Shown: positions 53,400 through 63,115, counted from the first letter of the stretch. The stretch: 64,000 nucleotides of DNA from Cellvibrio sp. pealriver (GCF_001183545.1 NZ_KQ236688.1:4166395-4230394), one strand, 5' to 3'. Program-made: numbers and translations. Notes: generated by a model from the sequence alone, not told the origin.

Positions 53400-55535
53400 A
53401 TGTTGTCCTATCGCGTTAAAACCGGTTTCAAAACCTTGCCGCTAGTCGCTGCGATACATGCAGTCTGTGTTTCTGGCGCTGTCTACGCCCAGGACAGCGT
53501 TGAAACCGTGCTGGTAACTGGCCAGTACACGGTGGCCGACAAGGTGGATACGGCGACCGGTTTGGGCTTGACCCTGTTTGAGACCCCCCAGTCGGTTAGT
53601 ATCATGACTGAGCAGCGCATCATCGATCAGAATTTGAATTCCGTTGCCGATGTGGTTACCCAAACGGTGGGCGTTTCATCCAATAATCTGGATACCACGC
53701 GCAACACCTTCAATGCGCGCGGTTTTGAAATTGATAAGTACCAGATCGACGGTGTGCCCCAAGCTTGGAGCCTGGCCGGTGATTCCGGCGAAACCATTGC
53801 CGATGTTTCTATCTACGAACGTATTGAAGTGGTGCGCGGCGCGACGGGTTTATTGACCGGCGCGGGCGATCCTTCTGCGTCTATTAATCTGGTGCGCAAG
53901 CATGCAACCGCAACGGAATTGACCGGCTATGTGAACGCCGGTGTTGGCCGTTGGGATACCCGATTTATCTCTGGCGATCTATCAACACCGCTGACGGCCA
54001 ATGGTGCAGTGCGTGCGCGCATCGTGGTCAAAAAGGAAGTTAGCGATACCTACATGACAATCCCTGAAGACGACCGCGGCATTATTTATGGTGTGATTGA
54101 TGCGGACCTGGGGGCAAACACTTCGCTGAGTGTTGGTAGCAGCTATCAGGAAAGCAATCCAAAAGGTTCTACCTGGGGGGCATTGCCTGCATGGTTTAGC
54201 GATGGCACGCCAACAGATTGGGATCAGTCGGTCACTACCTCTGCTGATTGGACTTACTGGGATACCACCAACGAAAATAGTTTCGTCACTCTGGCTCATC
54301 AGTTTGCCAATGGTTGGGAAGCAAAGGTCAGTTATAACCACACCAAAAATACTGCAGACACCAAGTTGTTGTATTTATCAGGTACCGTGGATAAGGCAAC
54401 CGGCGAATTTTCCAATGCACCTTTTCCTTACATGAGCGCTGGCTACAACAAGCAGGACAGTGTTGATGTGCAATTGAAAGGCACTTACAACCTGTTTAAT
54501 CGCGATCACGAATTTGTCGTGGGTGCGCTGGATAGCAGCTACGAAACAGAAACCGCCAACTTTACTGCGCTGTCGTTCCAGCCGACGACGGGCAATTTCT
54601 TTGAGTGGGATGGCAGTTATCCCGAGCCGACGTTCAGTGCGGATGGTTTCGTTGCATCCCAGTCCACAACCGATCAAGACGGCTACTACGCTGCGACTCG
54701 CTTATCGATAAACGATGATCTCAAATTCATCGCCGGTGGCCGTGTTTCATCCTGGCAGCAGAACGGTTTTGATTGGAGCGGCACCAAAAGTTACGGTAAT
54801 GATGATGTAGTAGTTCCCTATGCGGGCCTCACCTATACCATCACTGAACGCCACAATGTTTACACCAGCTTCACTGAAATTTTCAAACCACAAAATGCAC
54901 GCGATGCCGATTTGAATTTTCTTGATCCGGTAGAGGGCACCAACATTGAGGCTGGTTTGAAAAGTAGTTTCTTTGATGGAGCGCTGCAAACAGCAGTCGC
55001 GGTTTTCCAGATCCAACAAGACAATGTCGCCCAGGTCGCAGGGTTTTTACCGCCAGTTGGCAGTGCGCCGCCTGAATTTTTCTACCGCGGTGCTAAAGGG
55101 GTTGAAAGCAAAGGCTTCGAACTTGAGGCGGTGGGTTATCTGACACCCAATTGGAATCTCTCGGCAGGCTATGCGCAATTCAAAGCGGAGGATGCCGCAG
55201 GCACCGAAGTGAATACCGATAGCCCGCGCAAAAAGCTAAATGTATTTACCACCTATGAATTCACCAATGCCTTGGATGGTTTAACGATTGGTGGTGGCGC
55301 GAGCTGGGAGAGTGAACGTCGCGGCAGTGGTGGAGAAGGTTTGCCCGCGTTGGTACAAGATGCTTACACACTGGCAAGTGTGATGGTTCGCTACAACCTG
55401 ACTGACGATTTTGCTTTGCAATTCAACGTGGATAACTTGACCGATGAGCATTATTACGGGCAAGTGGGTTTTTACTCCGAGTACACCAATGCGGCACCAA
55501 GAAACTACACGCTAAGCGCAACTTACTCGTTTTAA
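53400..55535 (+). CDS. TonB-dependent siderophore receptor (FhuE-like)
   Basis: 711 residues. Signal peptide ends near SGAVYAQ. TonB-box-like segment (VETVLVTGQYT), plug with LFETPQSVSIMTEQRIIDQN, FNARGFEIDKYQIDGVPQAW and IYERIEVVRGATGLLTGAGDPSASINLVRK, then a beta-barrel ending in YTLSATYSF with terminal Phe. The TGAGDPSASINLVRK segment is typical of FhuE/FpvA-type hydroxamate or coprogen receptors. The Fur box at 53344 supports iron regulation. A terminator follows at 55560. Confidence 0.94.
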   Translation: MLSYRVKTGFKTLPLVAAIHAVCVSGAVYAQDSVETVLVTGQYTVADKVDTATGLGLTLFETPQSVSIMTEQRIIDQNLNSVADVVTQTVGVSSNNLDTTRNTFNARGFEIDKYQIDGVPQAWSLAGDSGETIADVSIYERIEVVRGATGLLTGAGDPSASINLVRKHATATELTGYVNAGVGRWDTRFISGDLSTPLTANGAVRARIVVKKEVSDTYMTIPEDDRGIIYGVIDADLGANTSLSVGSSYQESNPKGSTWGALPAWFSDGTPTDWDQSVTTSADWTYWDTTNENSFVTLAHQFANGWEAKVSYNHTKNTADTKLLYLSGTVDKATGEFSNAPFPYMSAGYNKQDSVDVQLKGTYNLFNRDHEFVVGALDSSYETETANFTALSFQPTTGNFFEWDGSYPEPTFSADGFVASQSTTDQDGYYAATRLSINDDLKFIAGGRVSSWQQNGFDWSGTKSYGNDDVVVPYAGLTYTITERHNVYTSFTEIFKPQNARDADLNFLDPVEGTNIEAGLKSSFFDGALQTAVAVFQIQQDNVAQVAGFLPPVGSAPPEFFYRGAKGVESKGFELEAVGYLTPNWNLSAGYAQFKAEDAAGTEVNTDSPRKKLNVFTTYEFTNALDGLTIGGGASWESERRGSGGEGLPALVQDAYTLASVMVRYNLTDDFALQFNVDNLTDEHYYGQVGFYSEYTNAAPRNYTLSATYSF

Positions 55536-55559
55536 TAACGGGTTAATGCTAAAAACAAC

Positions 55560-55585
55560 AATGCCGGCAACTGCCGGCATTTTAT
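55560..55585 (+). terminator. Terminator behind the TonB receptor
   Basis: Stem ATGCCGGC/GCCGGCAT with AACT loop (55561-55580) followed by TTTATTTA, 25 nt after the stop. Confidence 0.82.
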
Positions 55586-55610
55586 TTATTATCACTACCG
55601 CTTGCGTTAT

Positions 55611-55676
55611 CGTCACTCCCGCTTGCGGGAGTCCAGTTCTCGAACCTCAAGCTTGATCCCCGCAAGCGGGAATGAT
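55611..55676. repeat. REP-like element with two opposed hairpins, copy 2
   Basis: Hairpins ACTCCCGC/GCGGGAGT (55615-55632) and ATCCCCGC/GCGGGAAT (55656-55673, one mismatch) with 2-nt loops, separated by ~23 nt. Same design as 51968-52037, in the intergenic space between the TonB receptor and the PfkB kinase. Confidence 0.88.
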
Positions 55677-55686
55677 GTTCAGATAA

Positions 55687-56685
55687 TTAAAAAAATCCGT
55701 CCATCAACTCAGCGTGTTGCTCTGGTTTCAGGCGCGGACCAAATTGTGATACGACTTTTGCGGCTGCTTTGTTAGCGAAGGCAGCGGCCGTTTTAAAATC
55801 TTTGCCGTGATTGATTGCGTGCAGGAATGCGCCTGCAAACATATCACCAGCGCCATTAGTATCGATGGCTTTTACCGGTGTGGCTGCGACGTTAATTAAT
55901 TCGCTGCCATCAAACACCAGTGCGCCTTCGCCGCCGCAGGTGATCGCAAATTGTTTGCAGTATTTTTTTAGCGCTTCAATGGCATCTTCAATTGAATGGG
56001 CTTGGGTGAAGCCGATGGCTTCGTCGCGGTTACAGAAAATTAAATCTACGCCGTCACCAATCATTTCCAGCAATCCATCGCGAAAAAATTGCACCATTGC
56101 CGGGTCCGATAAACTCAATGCGGTTTTGGTGTTGTTCGCTTGCGCTTGTTTGCGCAACTCAATGGCGGCTGCACGGCCGGTGGGTGATGTCACCAGATAG
56201 CCTTCGATATACACATAATGGGAATCGGCGATGGCTTGTGTATCCAATTCATTCACCGACAGTGTTTCGCTGATTCCTAAAAAAGTATTCATGGTGCGTT
56301 CGGCATCAGGCGTAATCATCACCAAACATTTGCCGGTAATGCCTGCTGGCGGCGTGATATGTGCAGGTGTTGCAACGCCAGCGGCTTTGAGGTCATTCAA
56401 ATAAAACACACCGTTTTCATCGTTGGCAACTTTGCAGGAATAAAAATTATTACTACCAAAATAACTGGCGGCCACGATGCTATTGGTTGCTGACCCGCCA
56501 CTGGCGCGATGTGATGCAACCAGGTGGTTTTGCAAATAACCAATGAGTGTGTTTTGGCGCTCTTCATCCACCAATGTCATAACGCCTTTGGCCACTGCCA
56601 TTGTGGTGAGGTCGTTATCGGTAAGGGTGATTTCAGTATCGACCAATGCCGCGCCTATGCCGTAGATGTGATATTGCTTGCTCAT
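55687..56685 (-). CDS. PfkB-family sugar/nucleoside kinase (adenosine kinase-like)
   Basis: 332 residues. IYGIGAALVDTEITL near the start, RASGGSATNSIVAASYFG, and the PfkB signature DTNGAGDMFAGAFLHAI with catalytic Asp identify the family. The layout fits the adenosine/ribokinase-like subgroup common in gammaproteobacteria. The exact substrate is not visible. It is divergent from mrcB, with 260 nt between their starts, and downstream it faces a REP-like element. Confidence 0.85.
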   Translation of the reverse strand: MSKQYHIYGIGAALVDTEITLTDNDLTTMAVAKGVMTLVDEERQNTLIGYLQNHLVASHRASGGSATNSIVAASYFGSNNFYSCKVANDENGVFYLNDLKAAGVATPAHITPPAGITGKCLVMITPDAERTMNTFLGISETLSVNELDTQAIADSHYVYIEGYLVTSPTGRAAAIELRKQAQANNTKTALSLSDPAMVQFFRDGLLEMIGDGVDLIFCNRDEAIGFTQAHSIEDAIEALKKYCKQFAITCGGEGALVFDGSELINVAATPVKAIDTNGAGDMFAGAFLHAINHGKDFKTAAAFANKAAAKVVSQFGPRLKPEQHAELMDGFF

Positions 56686-56945
56686 GGGAGTGTCCTGTTG
56701 GATGCCAGATCCGAAATAGCGCGATCTGAAAAGAAAAAGAGAGATCTGGAAAGAGAGATCCGAAGTACAAAATGTGCTGCATTATGCAAAATTCGCAGCG
56801 ACCTATAAAGCGACCATTACTCTGCACCGGAAATTGCCGGTTTTTACCCTCGCATTCACACAGTGCGAGGGTTAAACTGGCGCGCAAATTTTTGCGCATA
56901 GCGCGCAGCCTTCCTGTTACACAATCCACCAAAAAAGATGTGCCC
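56686..56945. promoter_or_regulatory. Intergenic region with a hairpin before mrcB
   Basis: This 260-nt region separates the divergent PfkB kinase and PBP1b genes and should hold both promoters. It contains repeated GATC-type words at 56709-56760 and a 9-bp stem-loop (ACCCTCGCA/TGCGAGGGT, 56846-56872) about 73 nt before the mrcB start. No promoter could be assigned with confidence. Confidence 0.4.
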
Positions 56946-59288
56946 ATGACCAAGCGCCGTTCAACTGCTCGCCGTACAAAATCTCCATCTACCCCCCGCC
57001 GTGGTTGGGCGCTGGCGCGGCTGTGGATTTTCTATGGATTGTTATTGGCGGTGGCGTTGCTGGGGATTTGGACGCTCTATCTGGATTCGGTTGTGCGTGA
57101 AAAATTTGAAGGCAAAAAGTGGTCGCTGCCTGCGCGGGTGTATGCGCGCCCACTGGAGCTATACCAAGGGCAATCTTTGACCCCGGCGCTGTTTGAACAA
57201 GAGTTGCGCGCACTGGGTTATCGTTTTGAAAGTAATGCAGATGCGCCTGGTAAGGTTCTGAAAAAAGTCAGTGCCGCATCCCATGAAGTGACCTATCACA
57301 TCCACAGCCGCGGTTTTGCGTTTTGGGATAAAACCGAACCCGCACGCAAATTTATGCTGCGCGTCGGCAATAACGAGGTGCAGGGGTTGATCGATCTGGC
57401 CGGTGCTGATTTGCCGATTGTGCGGTTGGAGCCGGAAGAAATTGGCGGGTTTTATCCAGCCGATAAAGAAGATCGCTTGCTGGTGCGCCTTGCGGATTTG
57501 CCGCCTCTGCTGGGTGAGACCTTGTTAGCTGTTGAAGATAAACATTTTCTGGATCATCACGGCGTATCGCCACTGGCCATCATCCGTGCGGCTTGGGTCA
57601 ATGCAACCAGCGGCGAGGTAGTGCAGGGCGGTAGTACCATCACCCAGCAGTTAGTGAAGAATTTTTATCTGACGAATGAGCAAAGTATTTTGCGCCGCAA
57701 AATTCCGGAAGCGATTATGTCGGTACTGCTGGAAGTGCATTACAGCAAATCGGAAATTCTGGAAACTTACATCAACGAAGTCTTTTTAGGCCAAAGTGGA
57801 TCGCGTTCTATCAATGGGTTTGCACTGGGCGCGCAGCATTACTTCCGTCAGCCGTTAAGTGAATTGGATGTGCATGAATTGGCGCTCTTGGTGGGCGTAG
57901 TAAAAGGGGCATCTTATTACAACCCCTGGCGCAATCCGGAGCGCGCCAAAGAACGTCGCAACGTTGTGCTGGCCGTTATGCACAAGGAAGGCTTGATTGA
58001 TGCACAGCAGCTCAAACGCGCGCAAGCAGCACCCTTGGGCATTGTGGCTGAAGGTGAATCGCGCACTACGACTTACCCGGCTTTTATGGAATTGGTGAAG
58101 CGCCAGTTAAATCAGGATTACAAAGAAAGCGATCTTCGCAGCGAAGGCCTGCGCATTTTTACTACCTTGTCACCCATGGTGCAGCGTCAGGCGGAAAAAT
58201 CCATGAAGCTGCGTGTGGATCAACTGGAGAAACAATTCAAAACCAAAAATGTGCAGGGCAGCATGGTAGTTACCTCTGTTGGCGGAGGCGAAATCCTTGC
58301 CTTGCTTGGCGACCGCAATCCGCGTTTCTCCGGTTTTAACCGCGCACTGGATGCCAAGCGCCCGGTGGGCTCGCTTCTGAAGCCGTTTGTGTATTTGGCC
58401 GCTCTGGAGATTCCACAGCAATATAATTTGGGCACGATCATTAGTGATGCGCCGGTGAGTTATAAATCCGGCGGCAAGTGGTGGGCACCGCAAAATGCTG
58501 ATAAAAAAGACCATGGCGATATTCCGCTCTACAAAGGGTTGGCTTACTCCTACAACCAATCCACCGCGCGCCTCGGTATGACCATTGGGTTGGATCGCGT
58601 TGCCAAAGTGGTGAAGCGCGCCGGTTATGAAGGCAAGGTCCCTGAATTACCGGCAATGCTGTTGGGGGCAGTGGATATGTCGCCGATGGAAGTTGCCGGG
58701 ATGTATCACACACTGGCAGCAGAAGGCGTTTATACACCGCTGCACGCGATCCGCGAGGTGCTGGCGGCTGACGGCAAACCGCTCAAGCGTTATCCATTGG
58801 AGTTGGAGCAGCGCTTTGATGCTGAATCCATCTTCCAGTTGCAATACGCCATGCAGCGCACCCTGCGCGAGGGAACCGGGCGCAGCGCCTACAACCAAAT
58901 TCCATCTGCTATTGATCTGGCCGGTAAAACCGGTACCACTAATGACCAGCGCGATAGCTGGTTTGCAGGCTACAGTGGTGAGCATCTGGCCATTGTATGG
59001 CTCGGGCGCGACGACAATAGCGCAACACCACTTAGCGGTGCCGGTGGTGCCTTGCAGGTCTGGACAGATTTTATGAAGCACCTGCCTACCCGCAGCTTGT
59101 CGCAAGAACCCCCGCCCGGTGTCAGCTTTGACTGGCTGGATGAAAAGACCGGCAAGCTCAGTGCAGAAACCTGTGAAGGTGCGGTCTGGCTGCCATTGCG
59201 CGACGATTTCCGTCCGCTGCAATCGGTAGAGTGCGAGCTGCAGAATAAAAATCCGATCAAGAGCTTCTGGCACAAGCTGGTCAATTGA
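56946..59288 (+). CDS. mrcB: Penicillin-binding protein 1B
   Basis: 780 residues from the ATG at 56946. A basic cytoplasmic tail (TKRRSTARRTKSPST) and one membrane helix (LWIFYGLLLAVALLGIW) are followed by the UB2H-like part (LPARVYARPLELYQGQ). The glycosyltransferase domain has EDKHFLDHHGVSPLAIIRA and GGSTITQQLVKNFYL. The transpeptidase domain has SLLK (RPVGSLLKPFVY), SYN (YSYNQS) and KTGTT (LAGKTGTTNDQRDSWF). This is the complete class A PBP of the PBP1b type, polymerising and cross-linking peptidoglycan. Confidence 0.96.
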   Translation: MTKRRSTARRTKSPSTPRRGWALARLWIFYGLLLAVALLGIWTLYLDSVVREKFEGKKWSLPARVYARPLELYQGQSLTPALFEQELRALGYRFESNADAPGKVLKKVSAASHEVTYHIHSRGFAFWDKTEPARKFMLRVGNNEVQGLIDLAGADLPIVRLEPEEIGGFYPADKEDRLLVRLADLPPLLGETLLAVEDKHFLDHHGVSPLAIIRAAWVNATSGEVVQGGSTITQQLVKNFYLTNEQSILRRKIPEAIMSVLLEVHYSKSEILETYINEVFLGQSGSRSINGFALGAQHYFRQPLSELDVHELALLVGVVKGASYYNPWRNPERAKERRNVVLAVMHKEGLIDAQQLKRAQAAPLGIVAEGESRTTTYPAFMELVKRQLNQDYKESDLRSEGLRIFTTLSPMVQRQAEKSMKLRVDQLEKQFKTKNVQGSMVVTSVGGGEILALLGDRNPRFSGFNRALDAKRPVGSLLKPFVYLAALEIPQQYNLGTIISDAPVSYKSGGKWWAPQNADKKDHGDIPLYKGLAYSYNQSTARLGMTIGLDRVAKVVKRAGYEGKVPELPAMLLGAVDMSPMEVAGMYHTLAAEGVYTPLHAIREVLAADGKPLKRYPLELEQRFDAESIFQLQYAMQRTLREGTGRSAYNQIPSAIDLAGKTGTTNDQRDSWFAGYSGEHLAIVWLGRDDNSATPLSGAGGALQVWTDFMKHLPTRSLSQEPPPGVSFDWLDEKTGKLSAETCEGAVWLPLRDDFRPLQSVECELQNKNPIKSFWHKLVN

Positions 59289-59292
59289 TCGC

Positions 59293-59326
59293 GCTTCCAG
59301 CCTTTGATGTATCAAAGGCTGGAAGC
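59293..59326 (+). terminator. Long perfect hairpin behind mrcB
   Basis: A 16-bp perfect stem (GCTTCCAGCCTTTGAT and its complement) with a 2-nt centre starts 5 nt after the mrcB stop. There is no clean T-run after it, so it may be a weak terminator or an RNA-stabilising element. Confidence 0.55.
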
Positions 59327-59450
59327 TTGTCGCAAAAATAAACCTCTCCAGTGAATCCGAAGCTCACTAGACTGTGTCTTAGTCTATGAGTTGGGGCATT
59401 ATCGATTGAAACATCCAATCCTGCCCGGATTACCCTGAGAGGCTTAACCC

Positions 59451-60248
59451 ATGATTTTACGTTCACCCTCTATGCACCTGCTGGGCTTCGTGCTCGGTTG
59501 CGCCATCCTTATGCCTGTGAGTGCTGCCGAACTGGAAGGTACTCCGGTTCCGGTTGACTCCACTCCTTCTGTTCCTGTCAGTGCCCAAGCGCCTGCCACG
59601 CCTGATCCATCTACCCCTGCTGTAGCGCCGGTTCCGGAAGAGCCCCAGCAATGGGAGCAGGAGCAAAAAGACCTTGAACGCGAGCAGGAAGTGCAGGCTA
59701 TAGAACAGCAAGCCCATGCGGTGGCGCAGGAGGCGATTGCGCGTGATCACGAACGGCGGATGCGCGAACACCACGACTGGCAGCGCGACCTGGATAAAGG
59801 CCTGCAAGAGGCGTTTGGCAAACCCAATTTTGATGAAGAGGATATTGGCTTGGCACTGTTAATTCCATTATTTGCAATTGTGTTTATTTTTGGCGGGCCG
59901 ATCTTTTTATTGGCGTTCCTGCTCGTGCTTCGCTACCGCAGCAAGGCGCGTCGCCAGCAGGAAATCAATAACAATATCGACAAACTGCTTGCGGCAGGGC
60001 GCGATATTCCAGTGGAGCTTTTGCGTGGCGATGAGCCTAAAAGCGCAGGCGAAACCGGTGATCTCTCCCGCGGTATCCGCAACCTGTTCCTCGGCATTGG
60101 CTTGTTGATCTTCCTGACCGCATTGGTAGGGTTTGATATCGGATCGGTCGGCTTTATCTGGATCGCCTTCGGGTGTTCGCAAACCCTGATCTGGTACCTG
60201 AACAAACCCAAAGCGGGTTCTGTTGAACAGCAGGGGCAGCAGGACTAA
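59451..60248 (+). CDS. Membrane protein with DUF6249-like domain
   Basis: 265 residues. A signal peptide (GFVLGCAILMPVSAA) is followed by a Pro/Val-rich segment and a charged coiled-coil-like region (EQEQKDLEREQEVQAIEQQ). Membrane helices are LALLIPLFAIVFIFGGPIFLLAFLLVL, then NLFLGIGLLIFLTALVGF and SVGFIWIAFGCSQTLIWYL. Between them IDKLLAAGRDIPVELLRG is typical of DUF6249-type proteins. The ECF sigma factor gene starts 5 nt after its stop, so it may be a membrane regulator of that sigma factor. Function is otherwise unknown. Confidence 0.65.
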   Translation: MILRSPSMHLLGFVLGCAILMPVSAAELEGTPVPVDSTPSVPVSAQAPATPDPSTPAVAPVPEEPQQWEQEQKDLEREQEVQAIEQQAHAVAQEAIARDHERRMREHHDWQRDLDKGLQEAFGKPNFDEEDIGLALLIPLFAIVFIFGGPIFLLAFLLVLRYRSKARRQQEINNNIDKLLAAGRDIPVELLRGDEPKSAGETGDLSRGIRNLFLGIGLLIFLTALVGFDIGSVGFIWIAFGCSQTLIWYLNKPKAGSVEQQGQQD

Positions 60249-60253
60249 TCCGC

Positions 60254-60802
60254 ATGTCCCTTTCCGATCAGGAATTGATTGCGCGGGTCGTTAGCCGCAA
60301 GGATCAGCACGCCTTCGCGCAGCTGGTTTTGCGCTACCAGTCGCCATTGCGTACATGGGCAAGACGCCTGTGCAATGGCGATACCCACCTCGCGGATGAT
60401 CTGGCGCAAGAGACCTTTATGAAGGCCTACGCTGCGCTGGGCGCATTCCGTGCAGAAGCCAAGTTCTCCACCTGGTTGTACCGTATCGCCTTCAATATTG
60501 CTGCCAACCGCTGGCGTGCGAAAAAGATCGAATGGTGTGAACTTGACGAGAATGAAGAGATCGAAGCTGAGCAGTGCAGCGTAAAGCAATATCATGCACA
60601 AAAAGATGTGGAGGCCGCCATGCAAACCCTGAGTGCCGGGCAGCAACTGGCAATCCGTCTATGCTTTGAAGATGGCTTTTCCCATGAAGAAGCAGCGACT
60701 ATTATGGGTATACCCTTGGGCACCGTGAAAACCCACATCAACCGCGGCAAGCAAAAATTGCAAACCCTGCTGGCCTCCTGGCAGGACGGTCTGCCCCAAT
60801 GA
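60254..60802 (+). CDS. ECF RNA polymerase sigma factor (RpoE-like)
   Basis: 182 residues. Region 2 includes FAQLVLRYQSPLRTWARRLC, DDLAQETFMKAYAAL and FSTWLYRIAFNIAANRWR. Region 4 is LSAGQQLAIRLCFEDGFSHEEA with the helix-turn-helix IMGIPLGTVKTHINRGKQKL. It is an extracytoplasmic-function sigma factor. It lies between a membrane protein and a small membrane protein in one operon, the usual setting for a sigma/anti-sigma pair. Confidence 0.92.
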   Translation: MSLSDQELIARVVSRKDQHAFAQLVLRYQSPLRTWARRLCNGDTHLADDLAQETFMKAYAALGAFRAEAKFSTWLYRIAFNIAANRWRAKKIEWCELDENEEIEAEQCSVKQYHAQKDVEAAMQTLSAGQQLAIRLCFEDGFSHEEAATIMGIPLGTVKTHINRGKQKLQTLLASWQDGLPQ

Positions 60803-60835
60803 TGGTCGGGATAAAAGACAAAAGTGAGGTTGCGT

Positions 60836-61186
60836 ATGAGCATCAGTAACTTTAATGACAATGATTTTGATAGCTTCCTGCGCAAGCAGCTGCAAGCATC
60901 CAATAGCTACATAGATGATGACGGGTTTACCGCGCAGTTAATGGCGAGCCTGCCTGTATCCCGGCGTTTGAATCGCTGGTTGGAGTTATTGATTATTGCC
61001 GTACCAGTAACACTGATCGCGCTGTTGGTAGCGAGCCAATTCCCGGTGCGTGAAGTGGTTCAGCCAATTTACGCCTGGATATTAACGATGGATGCAGCCA
61101 GCTTTGCGACTATGTGTGTAGCAGCTGCAACGGCCATGTTGTTGGTGCCTGTGTTACTGATATTCAAACCAAAGCCATTGCTGTAG
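60836..61186 (+). CDS. Small two-helix membrane protein, possible anti-sigma partner
   Basis: 116 residues from the ATG at 60836 (GAGG ~6 nt upstream; GTG at 60824 also possible). The cytoplasmic N-terminus (FNDNDFDSFLRKQLQASNSYIDDDGFTAQLMASLP) is the kind of short acidic helix region found in proteins encoded after ECF sigma factors. Two membrane helices follow (LLIIAVPVTLIALLVAS and FATMCVAAATAMLLVPVLLIF). No zinc-type anti-sigma motif (HxxxCxxC) is present. An anti-sigma role is inferred from position only. Confidence 0.6.
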   Translation: MSISNFNDNDFDSFLRKQLQASNSYIDDDGFTAQLMASLPVSRRLNRWLELLIIAVPVTLIALLVASQFPVREVVQPIYAWILTMDAASFATMCVAAATAMLLVPVLLIFKPKPLL

Positions 61187-61264
61187 TGAATGAGTTATTG
61201 AATATTGTGCCCTGACTGATTTCCTGTTTTCCTCGCTTTTAAATTCGCTTTTGCATTCTCGTTT

Positions 61265-61305
61265 AAATCGCCTAATTGCCAAGAGTAATTAGGCGATTTT
61301 TTTTT
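61265..61305 (+). terminator. Terminator behind the sigma operon
   Basis: A 13-bp stem (AAATCGCCTAATT/AATTAGGCGATTT) with a 9-nt loop runs into nine T, 79 nt after the small membrane protein and before the chemoreceptor gene. Confidence 0.9.
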
Positions 61306-61422
61306 GCTCCCGAAATGTCAATAAGTGGTTCTACTCAAGCGTACTTGGCGCGAGAAGTTTGCGCATTATATGTGCGACTGCTATACCCAAATGATTATTT
61401 CTATCGGACTGGGATTGTACGC

Positions 61423-63033
61423 ATGCTTCGGTTGACCATCGCAAAAAAATTAATGTTATTGGTAGCCATTTCTCTTATTGGATTTGTTATCAGCCAAGGT
61501 TATTCACTTTGGGTTGAACGTGCCAACAGTGGCCGCTTGGCTGAAGTGGAACAGCGTATTTATCCCACGCTGGAATTAACGACTATTAATCTGGGATCAC
61601 TGCTGTTAATGGAGCAGCAAATTAACAGTTCAGTCACAACGGGTGATGAACAAGTATTGGAAGATGCAGATAAACATTATCAAGAGATTCGCAGCAATCT
61701 TGAAAAGCTGTCGGCCCTAAGTAGTGATTTATCCGTGCAAGTAAATGATATAGATGCGCAACTGCAAGACTGGTACACCACAGCAGTGCGTATCGCAAAA
61801 GGTTTTATTGCAGGAACAGTTGATTTCAATCAAGTGGGTGCTGAAACCGCTGCTAATGCAGATAAATTAAAAAATTTGCGCAAATCACTGTCGGCAATGA
61901 AAAGCCAAACCGCAAAACGTTTTAATCTGGCGATCAGTGAAACCATAGAGTCATCGCAAACTGCATCGAACATTGCATTGATTATTGCGATCTGCGCGAT
62001 AATTGCGTTGCTGATTATCAGTTTGATTATCAGTCGTTCAATCACATCCAGCATCAACGAAGTGACAGAATCCCTGAAAGAAATGGCGTCAGGCGCGGGC
62101 GATCTCACCAAACGGATTCAGTATCCCGGTCACGATGAAATTCGTTATCTGGTCAAATATTTCAATGCATTTGTAGAAAAACTACATGGTTCATTTGCGC
62201 ATGTCAGTCAAGATGTCACGGGCCTTTCACAAGTGGCAACGCGCCTGACAAATTCCAGCAGCCAAAACATGGTGCGCATCAATGAGCAGGCGAACGCAAT
62301 TTCCAGCATGCGCAGTTCAATCGAAGACCTAATGAAAATGGTCAGTGAAATTGCAGAGTTTGCAGGCAATGCATCACACCAAGCACAAGATGCAAGCACA
62401 GCAGCAGCACGCGGAAAAGAAACGCTCGCAGCGAATGTATCGACTATCAGTACCCTTGCAGAAGAAGTGCGTAGCGCGGCCAATGTGGTTAATCGTTTTG
62501 AAGAATTTTCTGCTGATGTTGGCCAGTTGCTTAACACAATCCAGACCGTTGCAGAACAAACTAATTTGCTTGCGTTGAATGCGGCTATTGAAGCGGCGCG
62601 GGCAGGCGAGCACGGGCGTGGTTTTGCGGTCGTTGCGGACGAAGTGCGTGGGCTCGCCGTGCGCACGCGTCAGGCAACGGAAGAAATTCATAAAGTCATC
62701 AGTGAGTTGCGTCAGGTTTCTGCAAGTGCGGTTACCGCCATGCAAGGTAGTGTTGATCGTGCCAATCGTGGAGTAGAAGCTACAGTAGCCTCGGGTGAAG
62801 TGCTCAATTCCATTTTAAATAATGTGGAAACAATCAGCAGCATTAATGAGCGCATCGCAGCAGCCACACACGAACAAACGGTGACATTTTCCCACGTTTC
62901 CGAACACGTCAATGGTATTTACAGCAGTACCCAGTTGGTTACCAGCAGCACCAATGAGTTGAACGAAATCAGTCATGACATTGGGCACATCAGTCAGGAA
63001 CTACGCAACGTCGCCAGCCAGTTCCGCGTCTAA
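61423..63033 (+). CDS. Methyl-accepting chemotaxis protein
   Basis: 536 residues from the ATG at 61423; an upstream in-frame ATG at 61276 lies inside the terminator and is rejected. TM1 is [16 protein letters not shown], the periplasmic sensor is a short four-helix type (~30-185), and TM2 is [26 protein letters not shown] domain follows ([23 protein letters not shown]). The signalling tip is [35 protein letters not shown]. No C-terminal CheR-docking pentapeptide is seen. The ligand is unknown. Confidence 0.93.
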   Translation: MLRLTIAKKLMLLVAISLIGFVISQGYSLWVERANSGRLAEVEQRIYPTLELTTINLGSLLLMEQQINSSVTTGDEQVLEDADKHYQEIRSNLEKLSALSSDLSVQVNDIDAQLQDWYTTAVRIAKGFIAGTVDFNQVGAETAANADKLKNLRKSLSAMKSQTAKRFNLAISETIESSQTASNIALIIAICAIIALLIISLIISRSITSSINEVTESLKEMASGAGDLTKRIQYPGHDEIRYLVKYFNAFVEKLHGSFAHVSQDVTGLSQVATRLTNSSSQNMVRINEQANAISSMRSSIEDLMKMVSEIAEFAGNASHQAQDASTAAARGKETLAANVSTISTLAEEVRSAANVVNRFEEFSADVGQLLNTIQTVAEQTNLLALNAAIEAARAGEHGRGFAVVADEVRGLAVRTRQATEEIHKVISELRQVSASAVTAMQGSVDRANRGVEATVASGEVLNSILNNVETISSINERIAAATHEQTVTFSHVSEHVNGIYSSTQLVTSSTNELNEISHDIGHISQELRNVASQFRV

Positions 63034-63115
63034 CAATTATTTTCACAGGAATAAATACAGCGGTTTTTACGGAGCATATAAACAGGACGTTATTAACTTA
63101 GGAGCGGAGTTACAC

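Noticed and set aside
47954..55676. Hairpin repeats considered as a CRISPR array
   Set aside because: There are single inverted elements kilobases apart, no regular spacers and no cas genes.
61276..61422. N-terminal extension of the chemoreceptor
   Set aside because: The extension overlaps the terminator at 61265-61305 and the membrane helix starts normally only after the ATG at 61423.
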